NCBI RefSeq assembly: GCF_032854445.1 | Contig: NC_088295.1 | Coordinates: 84,240,644 to 84,304,643, forward strand | DNA length: 64,000 nt | Direction: 5' to 3' | Source of the DNA: Liolophura sinensis | Taxonomy: Eukaryota > Mollusca > Polyplacophora > Chitonida > Chitonidae | Shown: in pieces, positions 1 to 14,000 of the stretch | Layout of the letters: the number at the start of each line of letters is the position of its first letter | Position numbering within the stretch: the stretch's first letter is position 1 | Notes under the pieces: generated by a model | Told to the model about the DNA's origin: nothing | What the model saw: the letters and a program-made list of their open reading frames with translations, nothing else | Databases searched by the model: none | Made by a program: the position numbers and the translations under genes

Positions 1-3000
1 GGTAATTAGGAAATATATTCATAAACTGTTCAAAGATGAGCTATGTGTTTCTGGTGTGAACAGGGTATATTCTCTAACACAAATGTAACAACCCAGATAA
101 TTGTTCTTTTTTAGGTAGGTTCAGGTTGTCCACTATAACAGCCCATGATGAATGTCTGGAAGTATCCACACGTGTTGTTGTTAAAGAGTTATTTCTTTGT
201 GTAACATCAAGCAATTAATCATTTGTCAACAGAAAACAAGGTACCAATAAAGTGTTATTTAAACTGTACATTTAAACTGTGCATAGTATATTTTCTTATC
301 ACTGTAGCTACAGCAGGTAAACACACGACAATCAAAGCATGTAAAACAATAACGTATAAAGGTGAGACTTGTTCTGTGCATACAATATGGCAACAGTGGA
401 TGTAGAACTAATGCAAAAAAATCATGAGACAAGCAATACGCATGTGCCTTTGTGGATCTTGGAATCCTGGTATAAAACATAAACAACGCCACACCTTACC
501 TAAATCCCACAAAGTCTGGAAATACCAAAGAAAAATAAAGAATCAATTTCTTTTTATTCGGAGATAGTAAAATCCTCTGTATATAGCAACTGACTTTGGC
601 GCATCAAAGACTGTGAGATGGCCAATCTAAACAGGCTCCAGTTTGCCTGGTAAATACACAACCGGCAATAAAGTCGCATCGTCGGCGACCTTGATAGTGT
701 CTAAACGTTTCACGCCCTTTCACATTGATATTTTGCCAGAGCGAAGAAGATAAACCCCAATATTGACAATGGTAACGCCTTGTCTTTTCCTATTGAATTC
801 CACTGTGTTAATGGGCCGCTGTCGCTTTTCGACCCACTTCGTTTTAACAGCCGCTTTGCTTGAAATGATTTAGCCGTATCTTACCTCCTAACGAAAGGAT
901 TGTACATTAGGAGGTGCAAATGGATAAAACCAATGCACAAGAGCATGCTTGGTAGTTGAAGACATAAGAGATTTATTTTTAAAATCAAAATGAGGCAAAA
1001 CATTTTCCCTATTATCCAGGGAGGTATTTGTTATTTATTTTTTTTATTTCATTGGTGTTTTATGCCGTATTGAAGAATATTCCACTTATACCACGGCGGC
1101 CATCATTGTGGTGGGAGGAAATAGGGCAAAGCGCAGGGGAAACCCGCGACCATCCGCAGGATGTTGCAGGACCTTCTCACATACGGCCAGAGAGGAAGCC
1201 AGCATGAGCTCGACTTGAATGGAAATTAATGGATGCTTAGAGATGTTTATCATATCACAGAGTATCACCATTTGTATGTTACTGTCAGCAGGCCGTATAA
1301 TTCATAATCGTCATCACTGTAATGTACGTATAATACACATTGCCTTTACAAGAAATGTTTAGTTTAAGAAGTGGGACAGTAACATAAGTCAGCAAAGGGC
1401 ATTGACGAGATTGCTTACATGCAGGAGTCCAGTGGCAGTCTGACTGTTTTACTGATTAGTAGCGTGTGATGTAGAGGCACATGACATGAAAACCTAAATG
1501 TGCCTTTTCTGAAAACTAGAGACCTTGCATGGTTTGATTTCAAACCATTTCCAGTAAATACGTGCAACTTTCTTAGACTAGGTACAAGGGTATTGTAGTT
1601 TTGTTTTGTACTGACTGATATCAAGGAAAGACGTTAGCTTATATATCAATTTGATACAAAACTGTGTTCTCCACATGAGAATTATCTGATTCTTGGGTTC
1701 ACTATACATCCACATAGTTGGGAGCTTCTATGGGTTATCCAGTACACTATACGTTTCGAAAAGAACAAAAACGAGAAGATAAGAATCTATTTAGTATATT
1801 CAGACTAGATGAACACTATTTCCAGCACATTTTAGTCAGCCTATGTTGTCTGATTGCTGCTGCCTGACGACGGTGTCCATGAAGAACTGACCTCCATACA
1901 AGGGCGTCAAACCGTGGGGATTTCAAGATGTGACAAAATGCTTGCGACACTGTCACAATCAAGGTGTGAGCGCTTGTCACACGTTTTATTATAGCAGAGA
2001 AATGCCCATGGCTAGGTTTTAAGAGATGCAATAAGACTAGCCTTTTGTGGCGAAACCGGTGCCTTGGTTTCCCCTTAACCAATGAAAATCGACGGAGATT
2101 AATCAAATTTGTCTCCGACTGAGCATTGCTTGTTCTGTAGAAAGAAGAATGCTTGGCCTGTGCGTTTTGATAAACAAGGCGTAGCGTTCGTACGACAAGG
2201 GCCCCCTCTGAGCAAACACGCCTTTTCGTAGCTTCAACACGTTTGGAATTTTGTTCTTCGGCAAACAAACGTTTAAGCAAGGACCAACGTAATGAAGCTC
2301 TGTAGTCGACACCCAAGACAACAGCGGGGTATGTCAGTGCTAAGGAAGGAAACGACACCAGTCTGAAATCCAGCGCTCTCGAGGTAACGTGTGCTTCACA
2401 GTGCACCTCTACATAAGGTGAACGAGGCGTCAAACTTCCACACATAACGGTTGAATACTACCAAGGGCGTAATTGCATGACAATTATCATCATGTTACCC
2501 TATACACGAAGACACATGGACGTTCTCTAAGTGCTGCACATGGCGTCACCTGTGAACTGTGATCGTTTGAAGAGCACCTTAGTATCATCTTTGCATAATA
2601 CATGTCGACGGCATAACGGGGTGAACTAACCCGGATCTAACCCTTACTCTGGCCTCGTCGGCGCTCTATTCACTGTTACCGCATCTAAGAGGATCGAGAT
2701 TGAAGGTAATGTTTGTAGAAATGTAAATACATATATCATTACTATTATTTATGTTTTTGGAGCGCTGTCGTTAAGATATTTAGATGAACTGTCACTCCAA
2801 ACGATGCAGTGGGGTGAAGAATTTTGGTTACAATTTCTTTGATGAACCAACATTACACAAGATTTACAAACTGTTTTCGACTGTTTAATAACTCTAAACT
2901 AATGGTCTTCTGATGTGGATGTCACCCAAGATGAATTATTGAGTCAACCACATATTTCAACAATAATCTTGTTGAAAATATTTCGTCTTCGCTTCTGCTC

Positions 3001-4984
3001 TTCGCTCTAACTTAAAGTTATGAACTATGATAGCCAATGCCTATGTTTGAAGCTAACAATCCTGAATTTCAATATGTTGCCATCAGAATATGCACACTGA
3101 GAGGTCTAAATTTCTTATTTGCTGATCTTGATACACTGATTTACCAAGCCGAAATATTTACTTTCTGCAGATATATAGTTGGCATATATTATTGTCAGTC
3201 CTCGTCGTTATATGGCCGAAAGTGCGACGTCAAACCTCCAGCATGCATACACACATATTAGCGGCGGAGTTAAAAACTGTTAAATTATTAAAATTATTTT
3301 AATTTTAAAGGATTTCTTCGTTTATGGATTTATCGAAGCATTTTCACGGATGTCACTGAAGTCTCGATTTCAGGACATTTGAAAGGCTGTATTTTTTGCG
3401 TCAAGCTTTGTTCGATGAGCGTAGTCTGCAGTTGCTCATGCAGATGTTGGTTTGTCACGCTTGTCCAGGATAACAAAGACGAAGTTACACTGGTCATACA
3501 TGTTTTGACAGCAGATGGAATCCTGGCGGAGATATTTGGTGGGGGATTGTGCTACATAGCTGACAATTAAGCACTGCGTGGCCCCCCTTCGGTTTGATAA
3601 ATGGACCATTGTTTTGAACTCAAATAGATAATCCCAGCTTGTTTGATGGAATGAAGCGTAAGTTGAATAACTGATGGCTGACTGGGAGAAAAGCAGTTAA
3701 AGGGGATGTGCACCCTGCCTCCCCGACTCAACGACATCTCTTGCTGGGTCCATGTCAAGCTCCTATAGTCCAGAAGCCAAGGTCCTATCAAGAAATTACC
3801 ATTGTCTGTGCCCTTGTCATCCAGGTGACAGCTGATTGATATAACATGGCCTTCGTTTTAATAATACATGATAGTGTCTTCTTGGGACAACTCGATAATG
3901 TTCAATAGCTCTTCGTCCGTCGTAGAAGTCTTTGAAAATGTGATTCACATTAGAAATGCCTAAAGGTGAGATGTAAGACAGTTTGGAACGAAGTTTAAGC
4001 ATCTGACCAGAGAATCCACATTTATTTTTTTAAAGAAACCTCCCTGGGACTTTTTCACACTGTGCTATTTACCGTGAGTCTGTTGTAAGATATGCTGCTA
4101 TCTCTATTAGGGCGCAATTACATCGATCACAAAACCGACTGCAGTCTACATGGCCATTAGACTCGGCCCGAATCCATAGCCAGGCCTTCAGGCCCGATCT
4201 TCCGCCCTCACCGCATATTTACAAAGTCATTTTATGTATTGAGTTAATTCTGTTTTCATTCTTGAACTTTACGTTGGCGATTGTTTTGGGTTATTGCGTT
4301 GACCTCGATGGCTAATGTCATTAGCAGGGCAATTATAAGACTAAACAACCCTCTCTGTATCAAGAATGAAAATTGATCCGCACCGACTGGCGTTGAGACA
4401 GCATCAGGCGAAAGGCAATTCGGTTCTTGGTAAATGAATACAATACGTAAAAAATTTCACTCATGCTATTTCTGTTACACGTCCGGGTCATCAAATCATC
4501 AGAGCCTAAAATGGTTCTATTTAGGACTAACGTAAGAACATGAAAATAACGATGACACTTTTGGCTAAAAATTGCAATGTTATGCCTTTTTTTGCTGGTT
4601 TACGGTCAAGAAATTTCATTTACATTGTTTCATGTGTATATTGTTACGTCTCGCATTTTGCAATCTCAGTGCTTTTGTAAAGAATGCTTTCTTATGTGTA
4701 CGGCTGATCCCGAGGTGTTGACGGGCAAACACACTACAACTCATCTCACCCTATAACACCAATTGATTCCAAACGTCCACAAAGGATTTTATTTTTTGGG
4801 TTCGTGCATTTCGTTGTTTGCTTCCGTACATGCAATTGACCGAACGCCAGAGTGGTATGTCAAAGTTTGATATGTCAGTCCGTGGGGAGTCGAGACAAGA
4901 AGACAGTTCATGCTGAGGAGCTGTTATGTCGAGGCACATTGTGCGGGTCTCTACTGACTGACGCGTATGTCTGCTATTTCCTTC
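1..4984. other. Upstream region without a recognised gene
   Basis: No exon with recognisable protein similarity was found. It holds one SINE (1031-1219) and a 209-codon minus-strand open frame at 1816-2445 that I do not recognise (see findings). The chitinase promoter and a non-coding first exon probably lie somewhere here, because the chitinase start codon sits just after a splice-acceptor-like sequence. No TATA box could be placed with confidence. Confidence 0.5.
1031..1219 (-). repeat. tRNA-derived SINE (type I), tail at left
   Basis: Reads in reverse orientation: an A/T tail on the left, then the body block that in other copies reads GTATAAGTGAAATATTC on the opposite strand, then the CCACCATAATG-like and CCATCCGCAGG blocks. 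The tRNA-like head is truncated near 1219. It is the same family as 58901-59160 and 37755-38011, which allows alignment inside this window. Confidence 0.8.
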
Positions 4985-4988
4985 AGAG
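4975..4988 (+). other. Probable 3' splice site of a 5'UTR intron, chitinase
   Basis: The pyrimidine-rich stretch TATTTCCTTCAG ends at 4986, two bases before the chitinase ATG. The same arrangement occurs before the start codons of the two other genes (29045 on minus, 39584 on plus), so each gene probably has an upstream non-coding leader exon. The leader exons themselves were not located. Inference from sequence pattern; RNA evidence would decide. Confidence 0.5.
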
Positions 4989-5091
4989 ATGATGCCACTG
5001 AAGAAGAAAGCCTTTGTCTACCTGTGCATGACGGTATGGTCAGTTATGCGGCTGGCCAGTGGAGGCACGCTACAGTTGTCGAAGGCAAAAG
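4989..5091 (+). CDS. Chitinase exon 1: signal peptide
   Basis: Starts with two tandem ATGs (4989, 4992); the first was used. It encodes a short basic stretch (KKK) and a hydrophobic core (AFVYLCMTVWSVMRLASG), typical of a signal peptide with cleavage near ASG-G. It ends after 34 codons plus one base at a GTGAGC donor (phase 1). Confidence 0.85.
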
Positions 5092-8000
5092 GTGAGCTAT
5101 TTCTCTATCCCTTTGGCCCTGTTTTTATTTCTCCGTGAGCGGATATCAGGAATATTTGATCTAATCAAAGTAACGACAGTACGAGAACGTGACGAAATGT
5201 AGAAGAAATATAGAATCAGCTTAATACAGGTCTAATACCGAGGTATCAGGGAAATTCAAAAGCTGTGTTTGAGACAGCCATTTGTCGGATTGTTAAATGT
5301 TTCACCCGGTGTAGACATGTGGACATGTCCGTCATTGTTCGCGCCGTTTCAAAGAGTGGCATTTTATTGCAATGCTTCAGCCCAAACCGTCCATGTGAAA
5401 ATGATATTTAAGGGGAGATTTATGTACGACTCAGCATCGCTGATGAAGACGGGGTAGGGTAGCATGGGCAAATGTGACCGCTGTACAAAATTTACGAACG
5501 CCAGCTATGTCAATGATCATATTGTCTGCTGAAAAAGGGTTGGGATCAAGCAGTAATCTGCTGGGCAACCAGGACAGAGTACAGTGACTGGAAAAAAGAG
5601 TCAGGCTTGACAGTTTCTCACTAATTGACCACCTTGAGGATCCGGGGACGATTTTACGAAAGTGAATTTCGACTTCAACCCAAATATAAGATTACGTTAC
5701 GATATTTAATTTAAAGCTCAAAGAAAGGTTAGCTATATCGGAGATGTGCACATGTCACTCAAATAAGGTTTCACGATCTCTACTAAAAGCGTTTTGAATT
5801 AAATTTCATATTTTGATTTATGTTAAAGCTGGGTGTGTTGAACTGATCCAAGGGTTTTATCAAGCACTGGTACGGTAAAGATGCAGTTTATGCCAAACCC
5901 ATCAAAAGACAAACCTAATTAGTCAAGTTATTAAGGATTCAAGCATAGTGCAAATGTGACGTGTGATCTTTATGTGATTATCTGCGTTGAACGGGCAGTT
6001 TTTTGTCTAGAGTTACATGTGAATCTGGTATGTTGTAATGGTATTGGAATGCACATCAGCAAGGCTACTTCCTTATGCTTACTGGTGTATGTACGCAAAT
6101 CCTCTGAAACGTTAGTGTCCCTTCTAACTGCTGTGCGAATCTAGAATGTCTTAAGCATAGCGGCGAAAATTGCCTCTGGTAGGCGTTATTGTGGACTCAC
6201 TGGATTTTCAGAGGGATTCGCTGTATGTATACGTTTGACTCTGCCAAAGCTACAGCGATCTGGACACACGTTTAGCGCCTCAGGTATAAACCATGTTTTG
6301 GAGAAACCAGATTTTTCGACCAAAGCAGCACACCCTTAGAGCAAAGACATATAGATGCCCTTAAAGCACCTCATGGCAACTCTTGTTAGCCCCTCACCCC
6401 CACCCTTGCCTCATCTCATGGCTTTACAACTTGGCAAAACCCATCGCTATGATTCTTCAAGAAAAGCAAGATGTAAATATCAATGAATGACTGTGTTTTT
6501 CTGAAGACACTGTTTGTTTCCCTATATTTCATCTTCTGTTGACATAAATACCTTTTAAGCGTCCAAATCCGGGCTGAATTTATTTAGATCTTTGAGCGTT
6601 CGAGGCGCATCTTTGGAGTTATCAATAATAGTGATGACACCGCCTTCCTTTCGTTAATTCTGAAGCGACAAACAACGATACGTCCGATGTCAGTTCATAT
6701 AGAGCTTCATTTGAAAGGAAACTTGTCATTGTAATTGATCAGATTAATGTTATTGAGCTGTACTCAAACTGAAGGGCATGTAAACAGTGAGATGGAGAGA
6801 ACAATCATCGATAAACAACAATCGTGCTGGTCGAACACGGCAAATTACCGTCCGCATTCCATCTATCTGAATACATACCGGGTACATTGTCTCTCCGATT
6901 AAGTGATTAAGCTTCTTGGGTACACTGGGGGCAGTGGCACTTAGCTCTCATAAAACTCTCATCTCAGATTCCTTTTGCTTTTTTCCTCTGCCGTAGACAC
7001 AAATTTATTTATGTCTGACGATGGCTTGTTCTTCCTATAAAGACAAGATCAGTCTCTACTGGAACTGTGCGCTAGTGTTTTTATCTCAGTGTATTGCAGT
7101 TTTTCACTCATTGATTTCACCGTGAATTTTAAAAAATGAAGTACGGAGTCATGTGGAATAATATTCACTAAAAACTTTTTATTCCACGTTTTTAAGTGTT
7201 AATTTTTTCTTCAACACATCAATCTATCGATCTATTGAACAGTTTAATTTCGTCCATTTCAGTTTAATCTCGTTTCAACCATTTTGTATTCTGCAGTGAA
7301 TCAATCAACCATTCGATCACACGATCATTTAATAAATTTTATTTGTGTATTGTGTTTCTTTCCCCAGGGTCGGACCGAACATACAAAGTTGTATGTTACC
7401 ACACGAACTGGTCACAATATCGGCAGAAACCTGCCAGGTTCTATCCTTACAACATAGACCCCAACATCTGTACACACATAATATATAGCTTTGCCAAAAT
7501 AGATTATCGGGGTCAGCTGGCGCCGTTAGAGTGGAATGACATCGACTATCCACGTAAGTACATTCATGTCCTATTTTGTCTCCTCTAATCTCATCACTTA
7601 TAATTGACTGAAGATATATATTCCATGATATTTGAATGAATTCTTATGGTTTAACGTCACATCGACAATATTTAGCCACATGGTGGCGATCCATGAAATT
7701 TTTTTCCGCTGAATTACAAAATGAAACTCAGTTCACTATTTAGCATTTTTGAGGTTTTACGATGTTTATATCACGATCTAACAGGGACCATTTTTGCTTC
7801 CTCTCACAGATATGTATAGACAGTTTACAAACCTGAAGAAAAAGAACCCGAAATTACGAACTTTGTTGGCTGTGGGTGGATGGAACCATGGGTCTAGACC
7901 TTTCACAGATATGGTTAAGTCAAAGGAAAGCAGGCGATACTTCATCGACCATGCGATACAATATCTGCGCGCGCATAAGTTTGATGGCCTTGACCTGGAC

Positions 8001-11000
8001 TGGGAATACCCAGCCAACCGAGGAAGTCCACCGGAAGACAAGAGCCGATTTGTTGACCTAGTTCGGGTGAGCTGAAATAATCGCTTGAGGATTTATTTGA
8101 GACAAGGTGTATTAACTGTAACTTTCTGAAACTTTACATGAACCGTACTATTTGTTTTTCAGTAATGGTTTATGTTAACTTTGGTTATTGTCATTAGAGA
8201 AATGAAGTGTTAGGACTTCCTGTAGTTTCGCCAGAATAGGTTGATGTGATCAAAGTCCACGTATATCTTGGATACATAGGTTCATCTAAGCTCATGTCTA
8301 AGATATATAGGTTTATCTAAGTTCATGTCTGAGATATATAAGTCCATATCTAGGATGCATATATGTTAGGTTCATCTAAGATACACAGGCTCATCTAAGT
8401 CTATATGTACGAGAATTAGGTTCATATGTCCATGTCTATGATATGTAAGTTCGTTGAAGTCCATATCTGACATATATAGGTTGATCAATATCCATACCTA
8501 TGAAATATATGTTCATCCAAGTCCATATTTAGAAGATTATATATATTCATGTAAGTCCATATCTAGGATATATAGGTCGATCTAGTATAAGGCCACATGG
8601 CCTCCCACGTCGATTACCTTGTCTGTGTGAACTCTAGACTGGTGACACCCGGCGACGTCGCACCTTTCAGGTAGGCTATCTTGTGGCCGGAGTCCCCGAC
8701 TCCTTTACCCGCCTAATCACCAGGCTATTTAACTGGAAAACAAAGAACAATATTTGTCAACATGTTGTGCTGTATTTGAGTTTGTCGACATTAACTAACG
8801 CGTCAGGTTAGGTTTTCACTCGCCCGGCCATGGCGTTCGGAAGTCTGTGTTTGTATGACGGCTTGCTAAGGGACAGTTCACTTTTTCTTCTCTCCTCCAT
8901 TGACTTTCACGCCTTCTCGGCCTCTCTTTCCCTTTCCTGGAATCCTTTCGCTTCCGTGTTTAATTAGACGGGATCAAAGTTTTGCTTCCATCGATAAGAC
9001 CGTAAAAAGATACCCTTGTGAATGTAGTGTTGACGTCGAGTCAAGGATTATATAACAAAGAAGGATGTCTGGAATGATTGCGGATTTACTGTGCCCAGTC
9101 TTCAGAACTCTCGGGAAGGAAAGTTTGAGCTTGGAAAACACTTTCATTCTGTGTTTCCCTTAACAAGAGCACCGCAGAACACATGGGTACATATGGGTTG
9201 TATATATACAGTCGTTGTATCAGCCACAATAACCTGTGTCAAAAGCAAAACGTATTACAGAAGGCTGCAATATGGACGGGTTGATCTGTTCACATCAAAG
9301 AGAAAAGAGAGACAACGTTAACTCGAGCTATAACACAAAAAGGCCGACTCTAAAGCAGAAATGATAAGAGACAATGAAAATTATTACCTCAGTGAAATTA
9401 CTTGAGCAGTACTAAACGGTGACTACATCAGATGTGGAATGTAAACATAGTAGATTTTGTAATCTTCAAGAATATGTCAACACAAGTTAAAGGTTTGATA
9501 TAGGTTAATCGAATTGATGATAATCAAAATTCTAGAGCAAGCTAAACCCCGAGTAATATCATCTCAACTCAGTCAAATGCAAGAAAAATGTCTTGAAAAG
9601 TTGTGGGCGTGTAAAAACTGTCCCAGCTTTAACCAGGAACTTCAGATACCAGTAAGACAGTCTAACAGTTTAGAAGTTTTAGGTAACCGAGTTCTTAAAA
9701 TATGGCATAGTGGTTACATATGACCGACCGAGTGAGCGAAAGCGCTTCGCCGATTCCCACTGTTTGGCTGTTTGTCAAGCTCAGCAATGGTACCAGTGGA
9801 AAAACCTTGAGCATATTATTTCATTATACTTTCAACCGTGAGTCTCATTGCTAAATGTGTGGCCCATGTCACAATCTGTGCTATTATTAAGCCTCCAATA
9901 GTTTGGCATGAATGTTAATGAATGAATTCAGTATATACCTCAATGTATTTTCTGAAGTAAAGAAAATCAGGACCATTATGAAATCAACCTCGAAATACTA
10001 AGCCCTTGTTGAACATATCTGAGCGACCCACGAGCAACATTATCCAAGAAGATATATCTTTCTTTTCATGTGGTTTTAAACTTCCCGTAACGTTTTGCAA
10101 CAATGTTAATGGTAGTGTGGCTGAAACACTTTGCAGACGTTAATAAATTTTGCAGTGAATGTGTAGATCTCTCCCAAACAAATTGCTAATTCAGGATAAG
10201 TTTTGCAATGTACATCAATTCATCTTCACGGTATATAATTGAGAAATTTCATGTAGAACGCAGCATATTTTTACTTGATTACAGATTTTGAAAGTGTAAA
10301 GTATTATCCTGAAGCATAAGGCTTACGATTGCTTTACTTTTAGAACACAAAATAATCCGTACCTTATTCGTATTTGTAGGTAAATAGTGTATCACTTACT
10401 GGGGGGAGTAAAACGGGGGTGGTTAAAAGTTATACTAGGATTATTGTAAGTTAGGCTGTTACGACGAATATTCGTGCCTTATCTTTCAATGGGCAAAGGA
10501 GATTCCATACGCTTGTACTAACATATTACAATCGTAAACAATTATTCCATTTATTCTTGAATTCATTTACAGATATCACACATTGCATAACTTAATGGTG
10601 TAATTGCACACTGGACGTTCATGTGTGATATTTTCTACTGTAAATGAAGTAAAACGTAAATATTCTACATGGTGTCACACTCATTATGTCATGGACAATT
10701 AGAGCACACTGTGTGTAATATTACAGCTTATAGGTTATCAGGTGTTTCACGGAGAAAGTGAGCAATCAATGTAAGCCGCTAAAGTTCAGAAAACGTCAAA
10801 TATTGATCTTCCGTCAACACGTCAGGAAAACCACAGCTTAAGTGCTAATGAAATACTCCAACTGCAATCGCACTGAATCAAGCTCTTCGCTGTCAAACCT
10901 TCCTAAGTGGGTGATGTCATGTTGCGTGTGTAGAAAGCTAGGGGGAGTGAGGTAGTTTACGACAGAATATGTCTCCAAACGGTTGTATGACACAGGTCAC

Positions 11001-14000
11001 TGTTAATAAGTGACTTTAAGCATTAAGCTTAGATTCCATTGTACTGATATGAATGATTGGAACAATGGACACAACGTTAAGTGTTAGCTTAACAGCGTGA
11101 AATATAAATAAGACGTAAATCAGATGACTTGCTTCTTGACTTCTGAGTTTAACCAGATTTGAACATACAACCCCATGCATCGTCTTTGTGATATGTGTTC
11201 AGCGGTGTGTTAGGAAATTGTTCTTGCGATTACTGACATGGAATGTCCGTTGTGACGATAATTATGTATGATTCTAATATGACGCGTAGATTATCAACCA
11301 GAAGAATCTTTTAGGCGACTTAGCCATCTAAGAGATTTATTAATTAAATATTGGCATTTGTCATCTTCAGAATACGTCAGCACAATGGCCCCCACACTCT
11401 TCCCAAGGTACAGAACACTCGTCCACTGTCAGTTGGACATTGTTCATTTGTTACTTGTTCACTTTTTAGATGGCTGGAGTGTTTTCGACCCTTGATGATT
11501 TCCTACTTCAATTCCTTATAAACCGTGATCATCTTTGTTCTTGGTTAACAATTCAGGATTTATATTAGGCATTTGTAGGCTTGTCTATGGTTTTGTGTAA
11601 TCCAAAGGAACTCACATACTTCATATTAACCCTGTATAATTTCCTCTCAAACTGTTAATCTGTCTGGTGACATCTCTGCGGAAATGACAACATCTTTTAT
11701 TTTTGTTCTTCATTTCCGTTTTCTTATTTGAATAGGAATTACGACAAGCCTTTGAAAACGAAGGGACAAAAACGAAACAAGAACGTCTGTTATTATCGTC
11801 GGCTGTTGGCTGTGGTTTTAAGATCATCGATTCAGCCTATGATGTCAAACGCCTAGCCGGGTAAGAATCTTTCATTTTGATGTATTTACAATATAATATT
11901 GTTGAGGCAACAACGCTTTCCATGAAATGAAAAAACACCATCAAACTACATGTAACTTGATAAAAAATACGATGAAACAGATTTGCAGAAGACATACTGT
12001 TATAGTCTCTTGACACTGCACTTGCTAAAGTTTAAATCTTATTTTCATTCTTAAAGTGAGTGTTAGCGTAAAATTAAAGCATTTTATAATCAAATCCCTC
12101 CATGTAAAACCATCACCTAACCTTACTTCACAGCTTATGTGTGACCCGATTCATGTTATCACACTGTTGTCTACGCTTTGGTTTCACTAGCTTTGCCTTA
12201 CGTGTCTTTTGTACTTCCTTTGATTCCTTGACTGGCCACTGTTAAGTGTTACACACAAACACGATCTTCCTATTATTTGCCCCGATTTGTCCTCATGTAC
12301 AATTCTTAGTTAGAGATTCAATTTGTTCGATCCTAACGCATCCTCAACGCGTGATGATGGTTGTTCCTTTCTGTTGACCTGTTGTCATCACACCAAACGA
12401 GTAGGCCGGCAAGACACGAGTGTGGCGGATCGGGTGATGTTTACGTCTCACTTCAAACTTGCCACTGATTCTAAATGGCCTTCTAACAATCACGGGTTGT
12501 TTGACGAGAAGTGATGCCAAACAGAAGTCTCCTTATTTACCTCAAAACAAAGAAACATTTAAGTTGTGTTTTAGGTGCCGTATTTCAAGGTAGACAAACT
12601 ATAATTTCCCGACAACAGAATTTTTGTGACAGATCTGTTCCAGAAATATGAACAGTCGGCACGATATTGAGTAAAATCATGTAATTACCTCTTGTTACTG
12701 TTGCACTGCATTTATTTTTATTTCTCGTCAGTTTGATTATTTGACCGGCGTGATTTGTGAGCAAATGTCGATGTCAAATTGTTCATGATGTTCGCCTAAC
12801 AAAAATGATGGAGAGTAAAGGTACCACAAGAAATTATTTGTAACCATCCAAGGTTTGGATTAGACTGGATTTATGAGACGATGAAACGAAAAGTTGAATT
12901 CTGACAGGAATTTCGAAAAGGCAAATGCCGTTCCGCTTATGGCAATGAATGGAATACCATCACAGTACTGAATAATATGTGGTTAAGAAAGAATAAAATC
13001 TGCCAGGCTAATCCCTTCTGCTCAAAATACAACAACAAGAATAAAATAAGACTTAATGCAGTACGTAAGGATAAATAAAGAATTCCTTAATGGTTGGTGC
13101 ACGATACAAGACAGGCCTTTAGGAAATTTGAACGTTGAGAATAAAACAAGCACAGCCTGATATTGGTTTTGTTAAGGTCGTTTCAGAGATACTGGATATT
13201 AGGTGTCAGAGCATTCGGCCTGTTACGATGTGAACATTCCTTATACATAGTGTGCATGTCATTAAACAATGCTTTAATCTGAGATATTCTTGATGAAATT
13301 CGAAGTGAAACTTTCAGTTTGTTGTGGAAGGAGTAGGCTGTGCTCAGTACACCACTTATCACATCTGACAAATTATGGAGCTACACAAAGCACAGCATCA
13401 TAATGGATATTTCAAATTACTTCACTCCATGGACTGTTTGTAACCAGGTGCCAATTATCACACCGTCGAGGCGGATTGTCTTAAATTGGGAAGCTTTACG
13501 CTCGGTTTTGTATGATTACCAGATGCAGCGCAAAGGCCGTGTAGTGAACCTACGAATTTTGTCTCACGCCTGAGTTTCGCTGTTCATGATCACGCAGCTG
13601 TTGGCATGGTGACAAAGTTCTGTTGACCAGTCAGCTTAGAGATCGGTAGAAGAAGTTGAGGCTAATGTTCAGGAAACACGTTACCCTGTCGAACTCCGGG
13701 CCATCTCATGAAAGTCTTTAGAGGAAATTAGGCGCTCTAACCCAGCGTCTCTCTTAACGGTATTAGACAATGAGCCTTCTTCAGGGTGTGACAAAACTAT
13801 GCAGAATCCATCCTCAGTGCGATGATGGGCTCTACTGATTAGGAGAAGATTCCTAGCCCGGCCAACTGAGGCACACTTCACACAGAACTAAATCGTTAAA
13901 TATATCGTCTAAATCGAAATGCAAACTGTGGTTGTTGGTAACCCCAGTGGCATTGGCCATATTCGCTGGAATTAGAGGGTATAGACATCCCTTTACATCC

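Noticed and set aside
7329-8041. Minus-strand open frames opposite chitinase exons 2 and 3
   Set aside because: Shadows of the chitinase coding exons, which carry the GH18 motifs on plus.
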